This document shows, one piece after another, positions 1 through 9,436 of a stretch of 64,000 nt of DNA (within the stretch, counting starts at the first letter, position 1; each line of letters starts with the position of its first letter). The DNA lies in contig NC_063264.1 of assembly GCF_019578655.1 (NCBI RefSeq), forward strand, positions 23,397,688 to 23,461,687, given 5' to 3'. Made by a program: the position numbers and the translations under genes. Origin of the DNA: Ricinus communis. Taxonomy: Eukaryota; Streptophyta; Magnoliopsida; Malpighiales; Euphorbiaceae. The notes beneath the pieces were generated by a model, which saw nothing but the letters and a program-made list of their open reading frames with translations, had not been told where the DNA came from and ran no database searches.

Positions 1-457
1 TCCAGATGCATCATTACCAATTCATGTGTTTATTACCTTGACTCAGGTATGCTCGAGTAATGAAACCTTGAGAATATATTTGTGCCTTTATGTGTCTGAG
101 GTCCCTGTTTCGACTATAGTCTAATACTTTATGGTAACATTCTGTATTTAGGGGGTGAGTTTCTCGAGAACAGCAGCTGGTTTCAGAAATTATCAATCTA
201 GTCATGACTCGATGATGTTCTACATTGGGATGAGGATACTTAAGACTCGCGGTCGCCGTGCTTCTTACAATATTTATCTCCATGAATCAGTTGGTGGGAC
301 AGATTATGTCAATTCGCGAGAGATTTCATGTGAAATGGTTCTGGATCCGGATCCAAAAGGTTACACAATTGTGCCAACAACCATTCACCCTGGTGAAGAA
401 GCACCATTTGTCCTCTCTGTTTTTACCAAAGCATCAATTACCCTAGAAGCTTTATAA
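1..457 (+). CDS. DEK1: Calpain-type cysteine protease DEK1, last two exons (partial, 5' end outside window)
   Basis: Two exons join in frame. Bases 2-46 encode 15 residues (starting PDASLPIHVF) and are followed by a GT-AG intron at 47-151. Bases 152-457 encode 101 residues ending SITLEAL before TAA. The joined stretch matches the C-terminal calpain C2-like (domain III) part of plant DEK1, recognised from the FRNYQSSHDSMMFYIGMR and HESVGGTDYVNSREIS runs. DEK1 is a large plasma-membrane protein with many membrane segments and a cytosolic calpain protease, needed for epidermis and aleurone identity. The membrane part and the catalytic Cys/His/Asn lie upstream of the window. A GTG at 155 is the first apparent start-like codon in this exon but is only the second codon of the exon; the true start is far upstream. 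The reading is clean, so the gene looks functional. Confidence 0.95.
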
Positions 458-1510
458 CATCCGGGATGCTCTTTTGTTTTCTTGTCCTTTGGGCTGAGAG
501 CACATCTGTGAGGCCGAGGCGCTTGGGTTGTTCATAGATCATTCACTACCGATAGGCAGTTCTTGTTGAGCCATAAATCATTTATTGCAGAATGGCTAGG
601 TAATTCTTTCTCAAGTTTCTTTTGTTAATAGTGCAATCAATCTATCTAATTTATAATTATAATCTTTCTACTAATACTATTATTCTTATTTTTCATTCGT
701 TTTTTTCTTTATTTGTCGCCTTCATAGTACATTGGTTTATTTTCTTTGCTGCTAATAAGTAAATAAACTCAATACATGCACTCTTGTTTTAGATTTATAA
801 AGTTATGAGGGAGGGTTTGAGGTGAAAAAAAAAAATCTACTGCTATCGATTTGTGATTGGAAACGCTAAACATTGGTTTATTTTCTTTGCTGCTGATAAG
901 TAAATAAACTCATGACATGTACTCTTTAGTTTTAGATCTATAAAGTTACGAGGGAGGGTTTGAGGTGAAAAAAGAAACATGCACTGCTATCGATTTGTGA
1001 TGATTAGAAACGCTAAACGTTATTGTCTTGGAAGTTATTAATTGAAGGTATATGGACTTATGATTTGAAGTTGAATTGTTTTGGCAGACTGCCGGGACGC
1101 GGCTTTTAGCTATCAGGACAGCCTTTCATTGTGCCTAGTGAACTTGAATGCAAGGAGCAAGACAGGAAAACTTGTCATGTCAAAGGATTTAAAATCTGAA
1201 AGCTCCCTCAGATTTGGACAGTTTCTGTCTGCCAGTATCAGAGTGGGTTATTGGCGCGGTTCTAAGTTGTACATGTGTAGGTAAATTGTAATTGTATGAA
1301 GTATAGGTCTGACCGATGTACATGACGCGGAAAGGGTGAAAGTTAAAAAGAAATAGGAAACAATAATTACCAACACTAATTTAAGGGAATACCAGAAAAG
1401 CATTGTAGCTGGGGAAAGTTTCAGCTGCAGTTTTGTTGTGCTTTTATAACAGGAACAATCTGTCACTTGTATTGTACAAATGTGCCGATTTTTCTTTGGC
1501 AATATAATCA
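458..1510 (+). other. DEK1 3' UTR with a probable intron
   Basis: No long coding frame follows the DEK1 stop. A good donor (CTAG|GTAATT, intron from 600) and a pyrimidine-rich acceptor (GTTTTGGCAG, ending 1087) suggest a 488-bp intron inside the 3' UTR, with transcript resuming at 1088. The intron holds a 141-bp tandem duplication. The end of the transcript is not certain; AT-rich stretches near 1490 and 1590 are candidate polyadenylation regions. The 67-codon frame at 1081-1284 uses a non-ATG start inside this UTR and is not taken as a gene. Confidence 0.5.
730..1012 (+). repeat. 141-bp tandem duplication (two copies)
   Basis: The block starting CATTGGTTTATTTTCTTTGC at 730 recurs at 871. 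The copies share the same order of landmarks: AGTAAATAAACTCA, a TTTAGAT-TATAAAGTTA run, GAGGGAGGGTTTGAGGTGAAAA, GCTATCGATTTGTGAT and AAACGCTAAAC. They differ by scattered substitutions and small indels. Confidence 0.9.
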
Positions 1511-1749
1511 TCCATTCGATGTTTGATATGGTAGTCCTCAGCTTCCATCCTTATTGTTCCCTGCTCATAACCATATTTTTACTAATCTGAAATAAGACAA
1601 ACACTAGTGAGGTTTGAATTCACATTTCAGGATATTATGTTCAGCCTGGAATACAATCATAAAGTTGAAAGTACCAGAAATTTCTGGAGGCTTACCATCA
1701 GAAACGCTTCCTTGACTGATTGGTTAGATCAAGAAAACAGCAATGGCAG

Positions 1750-1925
1750 CATGCATCAGCAATCCGAGGGTGCATATCTAGACAGAAACTAAGCTCTCAG
1801 CAATCCAAGGGTGCATACCAAGACCGAAACTAAGCTCTCACTCGCGGTGCATATCTAGACGGAAACTAAGCTCTCAGCAATCCAAAGCTCATACCCAGAC
1901 TGAAACTAAGCTCTCACTCGTGGCC
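1750..1925 (+). repeat. Degenerate ~40-bp minisatellite, about four units
   Basis: The unit is roughly CAGCAATCC, then GGTGCATA, then AGAC, then GAAACTAAGCTCTCA. It recurs four times, alternating a CAGCAATCCRA start with a CACTCG start. It sits between the DEK1 3' region and the viral remnant. No gene was seen here or in the flanking DNA from 1511 to 2180. Confidence 0.75.
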
Positions 1926-2195
1926 CATGTAACAAGCTTTTCGACAAAAATTTTCGAATGATGAGAGAAATAACCAAGAATGTAGACTACACTTTCCTCG
2001 CCATTCCTATTTTTGCTTTTAGCTTTCTTTCGAGTTTAAAGAGATCTATGGTCAAACAATCTTTTCTTGCAAAGCGTATTTAGGTTGCATGGAAAAAAAA
2101 ACGCGACATGACAGGACAAGATACGAAAATATAGAATTTTCTAAGAAACTAGGAAAGAAAATGTATATATATATATATAATCCGAGAAGGAAGGA

Positions 2196-2849
2196 TTGAA
2201 GATATGCCATGACCTTAAACTCCAAAGACAACTCAAATGGGAAATGAAAAAGACTAGACAAGAACTAGGTAGTTTTTGTAACCAATTTGAGTATAATCCC
2301 ATAGAGCCTTCCCCTACCTGCAAAGGAAAATGCAAAAAAGATTTTTCCAAATCTTTTAAGAAAAAACGTTTTTTCAAAAATAGAAGGACTCCCAAAAACA
2401 AAGAGAATTTCTACAAAAAGTCATCCTCTTTTAAATTTTCAAAACAAAATTCCAAAAAAGATTTTAGCAAAATTACTTGCTATAAATGTGGCAAGAAGGG
2501 CCATACTTCAAAGTATTGCAAGTTTTCCAAAAAACTCCATGAGCTCCAAATAGAAGATGAAGTTTTAAGCAAATTTTCAGCTCTTCTTGTTGATTCCTCT
2601 GAATCAGAATTTTCGGATAGTGAGGAAGAGTTTCAAATTGATGAAATCAAAACCTCATCTGATTATTCTGAATCAGATTCTGAAGGTATTTCAAAGAATA
2701 TTAATATGCTCACTAGGCAACAAGAAGCTCTTCTTGAAGCCGTCAAGCATATTAGTGACCCCCAAATCCAAAAACAAGTTTTGAAAGAAATCCTGAAAAC
2801 TGAAACCCTTGTCCCCTCTTCTAGTAAGAACACTTATGATCTTGGATAA
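2196..2849 (+). pseudogene. Endogenous pararetrovirus coat protein, C-terminal part with zinc knuckle
   Basis: A 217-codon open frame. It begins inside the coat protein: the first residues match the stretch that follows the coat core at 7424-7508. A basic Lys/Phe/Ser-rich region (residues about 45-90) leads to a CCHC zinc knuckle, CYKCGKKGHTSKYC, followed by an acidic Ser/Glu-rich tail. This order (basic, CCHC, acidic) is typical of caulimovirid coat proteins, which bind the viral nucleic acid. The frame overlaps the next one (2809-2849) in a different phase, as neighbouring viral frames often do. The N-terminal coat region is not upstream here but lies 3 kb downstream in block B. Confidence 0.8.
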
Positions 2850-3954
2850 AGGGAAAAAACTAAAAAACCTTCTTCCTACCGTCCAAGAACTTCAGAAAGA
2901 GATCAAAGCCATCAAAACAGAGCTCAAAGATTTGAAAGAAAAACAACAAAATGATTCTGTTTTACTCCAAAGCCTGATTCTCAAACAGAATAGTGATTCT
3001 GATTCTGAAGAAGAAAATGATTTTCAAAATCTTGAGGTTTCTGAAAGTGTTCTAGAAAACTTCATTAACGTTTTAAAGGAAATTACCTCAAGAAAATATT
3101 TGATTCAAATAAAACTCATTTTCCCTGGTGATTTCCAAATAGAAACCATCGCTTTATTTGATACAGGAGCAGACCTCAACTGTATCAATTATGAGCTGGT
3201 TCTTAAAAGGCATCATCAAGAAACTAAAGAGAGGCTTACTTCAGCCAATAGTTCAAATATTAGGATTGCGGGAAAAACTGAAGCTGCAATTCTAAATAAT
3301 AATATTGGTTTAAAAAATATTTTTATTCTTACAAAAGATCTTCAGCAAACAGTTATTTTGGGAACTCCTTTTATCAATTTAATTACTCCTTTTAAAGTAA
3401 CTACTGCTGGTATTATTTTTAAAGCTAAAGATTCAAAGATTGTTTTTCCTTTTATAGAAAAACCTAAAAAGAGAAATCTCAATCTTATTAAAGCCCACTC
3501 AATTTATAATTTTGAGATAAATACTTTGATCAAAGGAAAACAAACCCAGCTTTTCCACTTGAAACAAGATATAGGTTTGAAAAGAATCCAAAATCAAATG
3601 CAAAATGATTTTGTCCAAAGAAAAATCTCTAATTTGCAAAAGAAGATTGAAAATGAAGTTTGTTCTGATCTTCCTAATGCTTTTTGGAGACGAAAATAAC
3701 ATATGGTAGATTTACCATATGAAAAATATTTTCTGATAAACAAATCCCTACCAAAGCAAGACCCCTCCAAATGAATGAAACCCTAGAAAGCCATTGTAGA
3801 ATAAAAATAAAAGATTTAGAGCAAAAAGGTTTGATTACCAAATCTAGATCCCCCTGGTCATGTGCAGCTTTCTATGTCAACTAAAATAGTGATATAGAAA
3901 GAGGAACACCTAGGTTGGTGATTAATTACAAACTTTTGAATAAAGCCCTAAAGT
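2809..3954 (+). pseudogene. Endogenous pararetrovirus polymerase: aspartic protease and truncated reverse transcriptase
   Basis: The open frame 2809-3699 (296 codons) starts with a coiled-coil-like Lys/Glu/Leu region. It then has a retroviral-type aspartic protease with the active-site run LFDTGADLNCINYELV and a downstream VILGTPFI segment. After the stop at 3697-3699, sequence to about 3954 in another phase still reads as the first part of a reverse transcriptase (PWSCAAFYVN, then PRLVINYKLLNKALKW), with a further in-frame TAA between those two pieces. The polymerase stops at the KALKW point, where unrelated viral sequence is joined. The catalytic YxDD part and RNase H are therefore absent. 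Confidence 0.8.
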
Positions 3955-5131
3955 GGATCAGATAACCCGATTCCCAGATGGAAAAGTAAAGCTTACATTC
4001 AACAGGAAATCAACCTTTTCTAGATTTTCTGATGATAATTCTTCAACATCGACTATAGATATTGGAAGGGTATCAAAAATATCTTCTATTATTTATGCTC
4101 CTTACAAAAAACCAACTCCATCTCAAACACTACCCAGATTTTCAACATCTGATATACCAAGCTCAAACAATATACTACAGAATGTTGATTACTAAAGCAA
4201 TATCCCCAGACCAGTCTACAATGAACCAAAGAAAGAAGATGAGGATATAGAGATCGTCTCTACCCCCTCTTCACCATCACCATCTGCAATAACACAAAAT
4301 CTAGAAGCAGAGATCAACATGATTTCAAAAGATTTTCAAATTGATAAAAAGCTTTTACATGAAGATTTCTATTCAAAGAAAAACCATTCTAAAAAACTTT
4401 GGTTTTTAAGAATTTTTTACAAGAAAAAGACAGTATTCAAGAAAGATACTCTCAATTTTGCATTCAAAATAAAGTCCAAATTAAATTTTTTGATTGGTTT
4501 CAAATTTATTGCAAAGAAAATAGTATTCTTTATCCTTTCAAAGAAAAGCTTATTAGTCGTGTCACTGTAAGAAACAAGGCTCCAGAGTGGAAGGTCGGAG
4601 AAAACCAAAGCATCCAGTCTGAACATCCTCCACTTAGGAAGATAGCTATTCCTTATGGAGAGAATGAAATAGAGGCTACACCTTACAAATTGGTAGGAGA
4701 AGATCTTGAAAAGAATGTCAAGAACATTGTTCAGCAGAACAATTTCTCGAATACCTATCTTAGCACAATAGGGAAGCAGCTTGTTAGGATAGAAAGCCAG
4801 ATCCAAAAACCTCCTATAGTCTTCACCTCTCCAATCCCCAACACTGAACATCCAAAAGAGACAAGCCAGTCAGAAAAGCTCAAAAATCCAGTCTTCAAAC
4901 CTTACCAAATCTCAAAGCCTAGCCAAGATCAATTTCAAAAGCAAACTGAGTTTGCTAGAGCAGTCAGAGAACAGATTAGCAAATTAGCAACTTCTGAGTC
5001 TTCTAAAAACCTAGTGCCAGATACTCCTCAAAGCAGTAGGAATATCAGTGCCATAGATCATTGTCCAATGCGATGAATCCAATGATTCAGAGCTTGAAAG
5101 TGTCACTGAAAAACCCTCCAACATCAACAGA
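3955..5131 (+). pseudogene. Endogenous pararetrovirus region N-terminal to coat protein (movement-protein-like), frameshifted
   Basis: Frames 3953-4195, 4319-4400 and 4399-5076 are successive pieces of one broken reading frame. Landmarks are FPDGKVKLTFNRKS near the start, a proline/serine-rich linker, and then a conserved-looking core with WKVGENQSIQ and IAIPYGENEIEATPYKLVGE. The stop at 4193-4195 and a phase change near 4400 break it. It precedes the coat core in normal viral order, so it most likely represents the C-terminal movement-protein region and the linker before the coat protein. That exact assignment is inference; the link to the virus is secure by continuity with block B. Confidence 0.6.
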
Positions 5132-5370
5132 TTGGGATGGCAAGCCCCTAGATTGACCTGGCATACTCCTAGGAATACTACCCCAGATCTAGGAATAGAA
5201 AATAGGAACAATATCCTAACCCAATCTAGATTTAATGCCTCCTCCGTCTATGAATGGAATATAGATGGAATGTCAGAATACAATATTCTTGGTCTCCTAC
5301 AACAGATGACCATGGCAGCCAATGCCTACAAAACCCAAAGCGGTACCTCTGTTAGAGCCATTGTCGAACT

Positions 5371-7400
5371 CCTCATAGCTGGATTTTCTGGCCAGCTTAA
5401 AGGATGGTGGGATTACCATCTCACATAAGCACAACAGCTCCAGATCCTAAGTGCCATCCAAACCACAATAGAAGGGACCCCAATCTTAGATAAACTAGGA
5501 AATCTGATTGAAGATGCTGTGTCAACCTTAATCCTAACGATTTTCCTCCACTTCATAGGAGACCCTTCTCTTCTGAAAGATAAGAATGCTGAGCTCCTTA
5601 GCAATCTAACCTGTAAAAAGCTTAGTAATTTCCAAGCCTACAAAGACACCTTCCTGACCAGAGTCATGCTTAGGGAAGATTCAAACCAAACTTTCTGGAA
5701 AGAGAAATTCTTAGCTGGTTTACCTAAGATTCTAGGTGAAAGAGTTAGGAATACCATAAGAGAAGCCCATAATGGCCAGATCTCTTATGGTATTCCTAAC
5801 TCTTTCACCTAGAATCTTAGGTAAACCAGCTAAGAATTTCTCTTTCCAGAAAGGTTGGTTTGAATCTTCCCTAAGCATGACTTTTTCTCGGAACCCAGAT
5901 GGCTCCTCATAGCTGGATTTTCTGGCCAGCTTAAAGGATGGTAGGATTACCATCTCACACAAGCACAACAGTCCAGATCCTAGGTGCCATCCAAACCACA
6001 ATAGAAGGGACCCCCATCTTAGATGAACTAGGAAATCCGATTGAAGATGCTATGTCAACCTTAATCCTAACGATTTCCCTCCACTTCATAGGAGACCCTT
6101 CTCTTCTGAAAGATAAGAATGCTGAGCTACTTAGCAATCTAACCTGTAAAAAGCTTAGTAATTTCCAAGCCTACAAATACACCTTCCTAACCAGAGTCAT
6201 GCTTAGGGAAGATTCAAACCAACCTTTCTGGAAAGAAAAATTCTTAGCTGGTTTACCTAAGATTCTAAGTGAAAGAGTTAGGAATACCAAAAGAGAAGCC
6301 CATAATGGCCAGATCCCTTATGGTATTCCTAACTCTTTCACCTAGAATATTAGGTAAACCAGCTAAGAATTTCTCTTTCTAGAAAGGTTGGTTTGAATCT
6401 TCCCTAAGCATGACTTTTTCTCGGAACCCAGATGGCTCCTCATAGCTGGATTTTCTGGCCATCTTAAAGGATGGTGGGATTACCATCTCACACAAGCACA
6501 ACAGCTCTAGATCCTAGGTGCCATCCAAACCACAATAGAAGGGACCCCCATCTTAGATGAACTAGGAAATCCGATTGAAGATGCTATGTCAACCTTAATC
6601 CTAACGATTTCCCTCCACTTCATAGGAGACCTTTCTCTTCTGAAAGATAAGAATGCTGAGCTCCTTAGCAATCTAACCTGTAAAAAGCTTAGTAATTTCC
6701 AAGCCTACAAAGACACCTTCCTGACCAGAGTCATGCTTAAGGAAGATTCAAACCAACCTTTCTGGAAAGAAAAATTCTTAGCTGGTTTATCTAAGATTCT
6801 AAGTGAAAGAGTTAGGAATACCATAAGAAAAGCCCATAATGGCCAGATCCCTTATGGTATTCCTAACTCTTTCACCTAGAATCTTAGGTAAACCAGCTAA
6901 GAATTTCTCTTTCCAGAAAGGTTGGTTTGAATATTCTCTAAGCATGACTCTTTCCCAGAACCCAGATGGCTCCTCATAGCTGGATTTTCTGGCCAGCTTA
7001 AAAGATGGTGGGATTACCATCTCACACAAGCACAACAGCTCCAGATCCTAAGTGCCATCCAAACCACAATAGAAGGGACCCCCATCTTAGATGAACTAGG
7101 AAATCCGATTGAAGATGCTGTGTCAACCTTAATCCTAACGATTTCCCTCCACTTCATAGGAGACCCTTCTCTTCTGAAAGATAAGAATGATGAGCTCCTT
7201 AGCAATCTAACCTGTAAAAAGCTTAGTAATTTCCAAGCCTACAAAGACACCTTCCTGACCAGAGTCATGCTTAAGGAAGATTCAAACCAACCTTTCTGAA
7301 AAGAAAAATTCTTAGCTGGTTTACCTAAGATTCTAGGTGAAAGAGTTAGGAATACCATAAGAGAAGCCCATAATGGCTAGATCCCTTATGATTTCTACAC
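5371..7400 (+). repeat. Array of four ~534-bp units, three of them with fold-back arms
   Basis: The landmark CCTCATAGCTGGATTTTCTG starts at 5371, 5905, 6438 and 6972, giving spacings of 534, 533 and 534 bp. In units 1 to 3 the end of the coat segment is followed by its inverted copy and then a ~22-bp linker containing AACCCAGATGGCT before the next unit. In unit 1 the arms are 5662-5763 and 5781-5882 (102 bp each, 17-bp spacer). In unit 2 the hairpin spans about 6195-6415 and in unit 3 about 6729-6949. Unit 4 has no right arm and reads on into the ordinary coat-protein sequence. Units differ by only a few bases. Confidence 0.9.
5662..5882. repeat. Fold-back hairpin of unit 1 (102-bp arms)
   Basis: The left arm starts AGTCATGCTTAGGGAAG and ends CCATAAGAGA. 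The right arm begins TCTCTTATGG and ends CTTCCCTAAGCATGACT. Only 17 bases separate them. Because of the inversion, the same coat-protein peptide can be read on both strands, which explains the minus-strand open frames in this area. Confidence 0.9.
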
Positions 7401-7423
7401 TTATGGTGAGTTAGTGAGCCTTA

Positions 7424-7508
7424 CCCAGAAGGAAGGGTTGAAGATATGCCATGACCTTAAACTCCAAAGACAACTCAAATGGGAAATGAAAAAGACTAGA
7501 CAAGAACT
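7424..7508 (+). repeat. 85-bp direct repeat of the viral block start (other copy 2182-2266)
   Basis: Bases 7424-7508 match 2182-2266 in exact register with only a few mismatches, for example GGATTG against GGGTTG; both end in AAGACTAGACAAGAACT. In the virus this is one position inside the coat protein, so blocks A and B overlap by 85 bp. This is what a circular or end-to-end viral template opened at two nearby points would give. Confidence 0.9.
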
Positions 7509-7957
7509 CAATAGAAAGGCGTTTTCCCCCGCTTCTTCTATTCTGTTCAAACTTCTTTTTGCTCTGGGTATGTGTATGGTACTTTCACTTCAATCTATTA
7601 CCAGATGGTGAAATTACACTTATCCGAAGATTCAAAGTAAAATGGTGGGACAAATTCAACCACCAGGACAAACTGTCCCTTAAAGCCGTTCAAAACTTCC
7701 TTACCAAAAATAGCTTCTTGCCTCCCCCTAAAGAACAAACAACGTTCTTGGCACAGAAGTCATTTCTCCTTCCAAAGCTTGCTGCTGCCCAGACAGAAGA
7801 AGATTTCCTACAACTAATAAAACAGTTGTCCGAAACAGCTTCTTCCAAAGGCAAATCCAAAGCATCATCATCGTCCTCTTCCAGTGCCAGTACTGCTGCA
7901 TTTGATTTGGATGATTCAGCTGGAGACGATTGTTATGGGACATTCAAAATCTCATAA
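7509..7957 (+). pseudogene. Probable C-terminal end of endogenous pararetrovirus polymerase
   Basis: The frame 7559-7957 contains a run reading GEITLIRRFKVKWWDKFNHQDKL, then LPPPKEQTTFLAQKS, then a Ser-rich low-complexity tail and a short acidic stretch before the stop. It lies just before the viral-type intergenic region, which is where a caulimovirid polymerase normally ends. The apparent GTG/ATG starts are not meaningful because this is the tail of a longer frame joined out of place at about 7509. The assignment rests on position and general character, not on a catalytic motif. Confidence 0.45.
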
Positions 7958-8039
7958 GGTTATCTCCTTGATAAAGCCCGTGGGTTGAAAACCGGAAACG
8001 GCAGCCCAAGGATCTTTGTAATGGGCTTAAAACCCATAT

Positions 8040-8150
8040 CAAAAGCCCAAAGAGAAAAAGAAAAAGAAAAAGAAAAAGAAAAATATAAAGAAATAGAAAA
8101 AGAAAAAGAAATGAAAAGACAAAAGAAAAAGAAAAGTTAAAAAAGCAAAA
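8040..8150 (+). repeat. Purine-only (AGAAAA)n tract in the viral intergenic region
   Basis: About 100 bases are almost all A and G, built from GAAAAA repeats, and lie between the end of the polymerase-like frame and the promoter. No gene is present here. Confidence 0.8.
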
Positions 8151-8159
8151 GAATCTTTC

Positions 8160-8380
8160 AAAGTATGGCCGACAACTTTCTCAAAAGGTGGTTGCCATTA
8201 TCACAAGACTCCAAAGACTTCAAAGACAAGTGGAAGACAACTGGAATCAATTCTACTCCACTAACAAAAGCATCCAAAGCCCGTGAAAGGTATCCAAAGC
8301 TCCGAGACCTCTATATATAGAGGAGACCTCCAAAGAAGAACCCAGAACTTGAAGTAGACAGTATAGAGAGATAAGCTCTT
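8160..8380 (+). promoter_or_regulatory. Pararetrovirus-type promoter with palindromic TATA box
   Basis: A CT/AAAG-rich stretch with repeated CAAAGAC/CCAAAGC motifs leads to the TATA box CTATATATAG (8311-8320). The box sits inside a perfect 16-bp palindrome, CCTCTATATATAGAGG (8308-8323). The layout recalls the large-intergenic-region promoters of caulimoviruses. A start site would be expected near 8345-8355, followed by a leader. Activity is not shown by sequence alone. Confidence 0.6.
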
Positions 8381-8569
8381 CTGTTATCTTGTTCTCATCA
8401 AAACGAAGAAATATAAGAGTGAAAAGAGTGAGTAGAGAGAGAGAGAGATCTTGTAACTCCTTTTGTAAGTCTATATTTTCTTCTGTTTCAAAGTTTTACA
8501 AAATTGTATGTTTGTTTAAAGCTTTCAAAGTTGTTTATCTGTCCATGTTCAAAGTCTGTTATTATTATT

Positions 8570-8575
8570 AATAAA
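8570..8575 (+). terminator. AATAAA polyadenylation signal in the viral leader
   Basis: AATAAA lies about 250 bases downstream of the TATA box. In pararetroviruses the signal lies shortly after the promoter and is bypassed once to make a terminally redundant RNA; this position fits that arrangement. Confidence 0.5.
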
Positions 8576-8712
8576 TCAATTCAAAGTTTATCTTCTTTAT
8601 CTATCTTCTTCTTTCCCCATCATCAAGCGTATGCTCTGTGCTTGCCTCGTCTGAGGATCCTGCACACCAGAAACTTGTTGATCTTTATCTTCACTGCTTA
8701 ATATTTTCTTCT

Positions 8713-9207
8713 GTTTCCTAAGGCCGGATGGAGATTGGCCCTCGAGTGCAAAGGCATAAGGGAGCTTGACTGCAAGACCCACCCGTCGAGCAGGGACGAA
8801 AGTCGACCTTAGTGATCCGACAGTGCCGAGTGGAAGGGCGGTCGATCAACGGATAAAAGTTACTCTAGGGATAACAGGTTGATCTTCCCCAAGAGCTCAC
8901 ATTGACGGGAAGGTTTGGCACCTCGATGTCGGCTCTTTGCCACATGTGGTTGTAGTATGTTCTAAGGGTTGGGCTGTTTGCCCATTAAAGCGGTACGTGA
9001 GCTGGGTTCAGAATGTCGTAAGACAGTTTGGTCCATATATCCGATGTGGGCGTTAGAGCATTGAGAGGACCTTTTCCTAGTACAAGAGGACCGGGAAGGA
9101 CGCACCTCTGGTGTACTAGTTATCGTGCCCACGGTAAACGTTGGGTAGCCAAGTGCAGAGCGGATAACTGCTGAAAGTATCTAAGTAGTAAGCCCACCCC
9201 AAGATGA

Positions 9208-9208
<1 letters not shown>
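8713..9208 (+). pseudogene. Nuclear plastid DNA: 3' part of chloroplast 23S rRNA
   Basis: The sequence follows plastid/bacterial 23S rRNA from within domain V to nearly the 3' end. Landmarks are GGAGATTGGCCCTCGAGTGC, TAGGGATAACAGG (8867-8879), GAAGGTTTGGCACCTCGATG, the sarcin-ricin loop region (9079-9092) and AGTAAGCCCACCCCAAGATG at the end. Several bases that are invariant in working 23S rRNA are changed as C to T or G to A. These include ACAGGTTGATC in the peptidyl-transferase region and AGTACAAGAGGACC in the sarcin-ricin loop. That pattern fits decay of methylated plastid DNA after transfer to the nucleus. It is truncated at both ends: by viral leader on the left and a (TA)n tract on the right. 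Confidence 0.92.

Positions 9209-9247
<39 letters not shown>
9209..9247. repeat. (TA)n microsatellite
   Basis: A pure TA run follows directly after the plastid rRNA fragment. Confidence 0.95.
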
Positions 9248-9250
<3 letters not shown>

Positions 9251-9436
9251 GACTTGATAGTTAGAGAAGTGGGCTGCGAGCCCTCGGCGCTTGAATTGGA
9301 TCAAAGCCAAGAACTGAGGTCCAGGTGCCACTTCAGCACCTTTTTTATCTTTGAGAAGAGGGACTCCAAGACCCCCTATCATGGCATAGGAGGTGATTTC
9401 CTCTCTTACGATATATCTAGTAAGTCCGGGAATGAG

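Larger units (their letters stand above)
5132..7508 (+). pseudogene. Endogenous pararetrovirus coat-protein core, interrupted by a tandem fold-back expansion
   Basis: The frame from 5132 reads through SVYEWNIDGMSEYNILGLLQ and FSGQLKGWWDYHLT, then stops at 5426-5428. After the stop the coat core continues with LHFIGDPSLLKDKNAELLSN, FLTRVMLREDSN and FWKEKFLAGLPKILGERVRN. This segment (5371 onward) is repeated four times. Copies 1 to 3 end in an inverted duplicate; copy 4 (from 6972) runs on through the natural continuation to a KEGLKICHDLKLQ-type segment at 7424-7508. The coat core is thus found in block B and its zinc-knuckle half in block A. Stops and indels differ between copies, so none is an intact gene. 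Confidence 0.8.
2182..8712 (+). mobile_element. Rearranged endogenous pararetrovirus (Caulimoviridae-like)
   Basis: Three blocks of one virus-like genome lie in the same orientation but out of the order usual for the family. Block A (2182 to about 3955) has the coat-protein zinc knuckle, the aspartic protease and the first part of reverse transcriptase. Block B (about 3955-7508) has a region N-terminal to the coat protein and the coat-protein core, expanded by repeats. Block C (about 7509-8712) has a likely C-terminal end of the polymerase, the intergenic promoter and a leader. The catalytic part of reverse transcriptase and RNase H are missing. All coding parts carry stops or frameshifts, so this is a relic unable to encode a virus. 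The family is recognised from the protein order and the CCHC and DTGA motifs; genus is not assigned. Confidence 0.85.

Noticed and set aside
4417..4851. 144-codon minus-strand frame in the viral region
   Set aside because: It is antisense to the viral frame at 4399-5076 and has no family features.
5732..6001. Minus-strand frames in the viral array (also 6799-7035)
   Set aside because: They read the inverted arms of the fold-back units, so they repeat the coat peptide by symmetry and are not separate genes.
8713..9208. A functional rRNA gene
   Set aside because: It is only the 3' part of 23S, has changes at invariant bases and lacks flanking rRNA genes.
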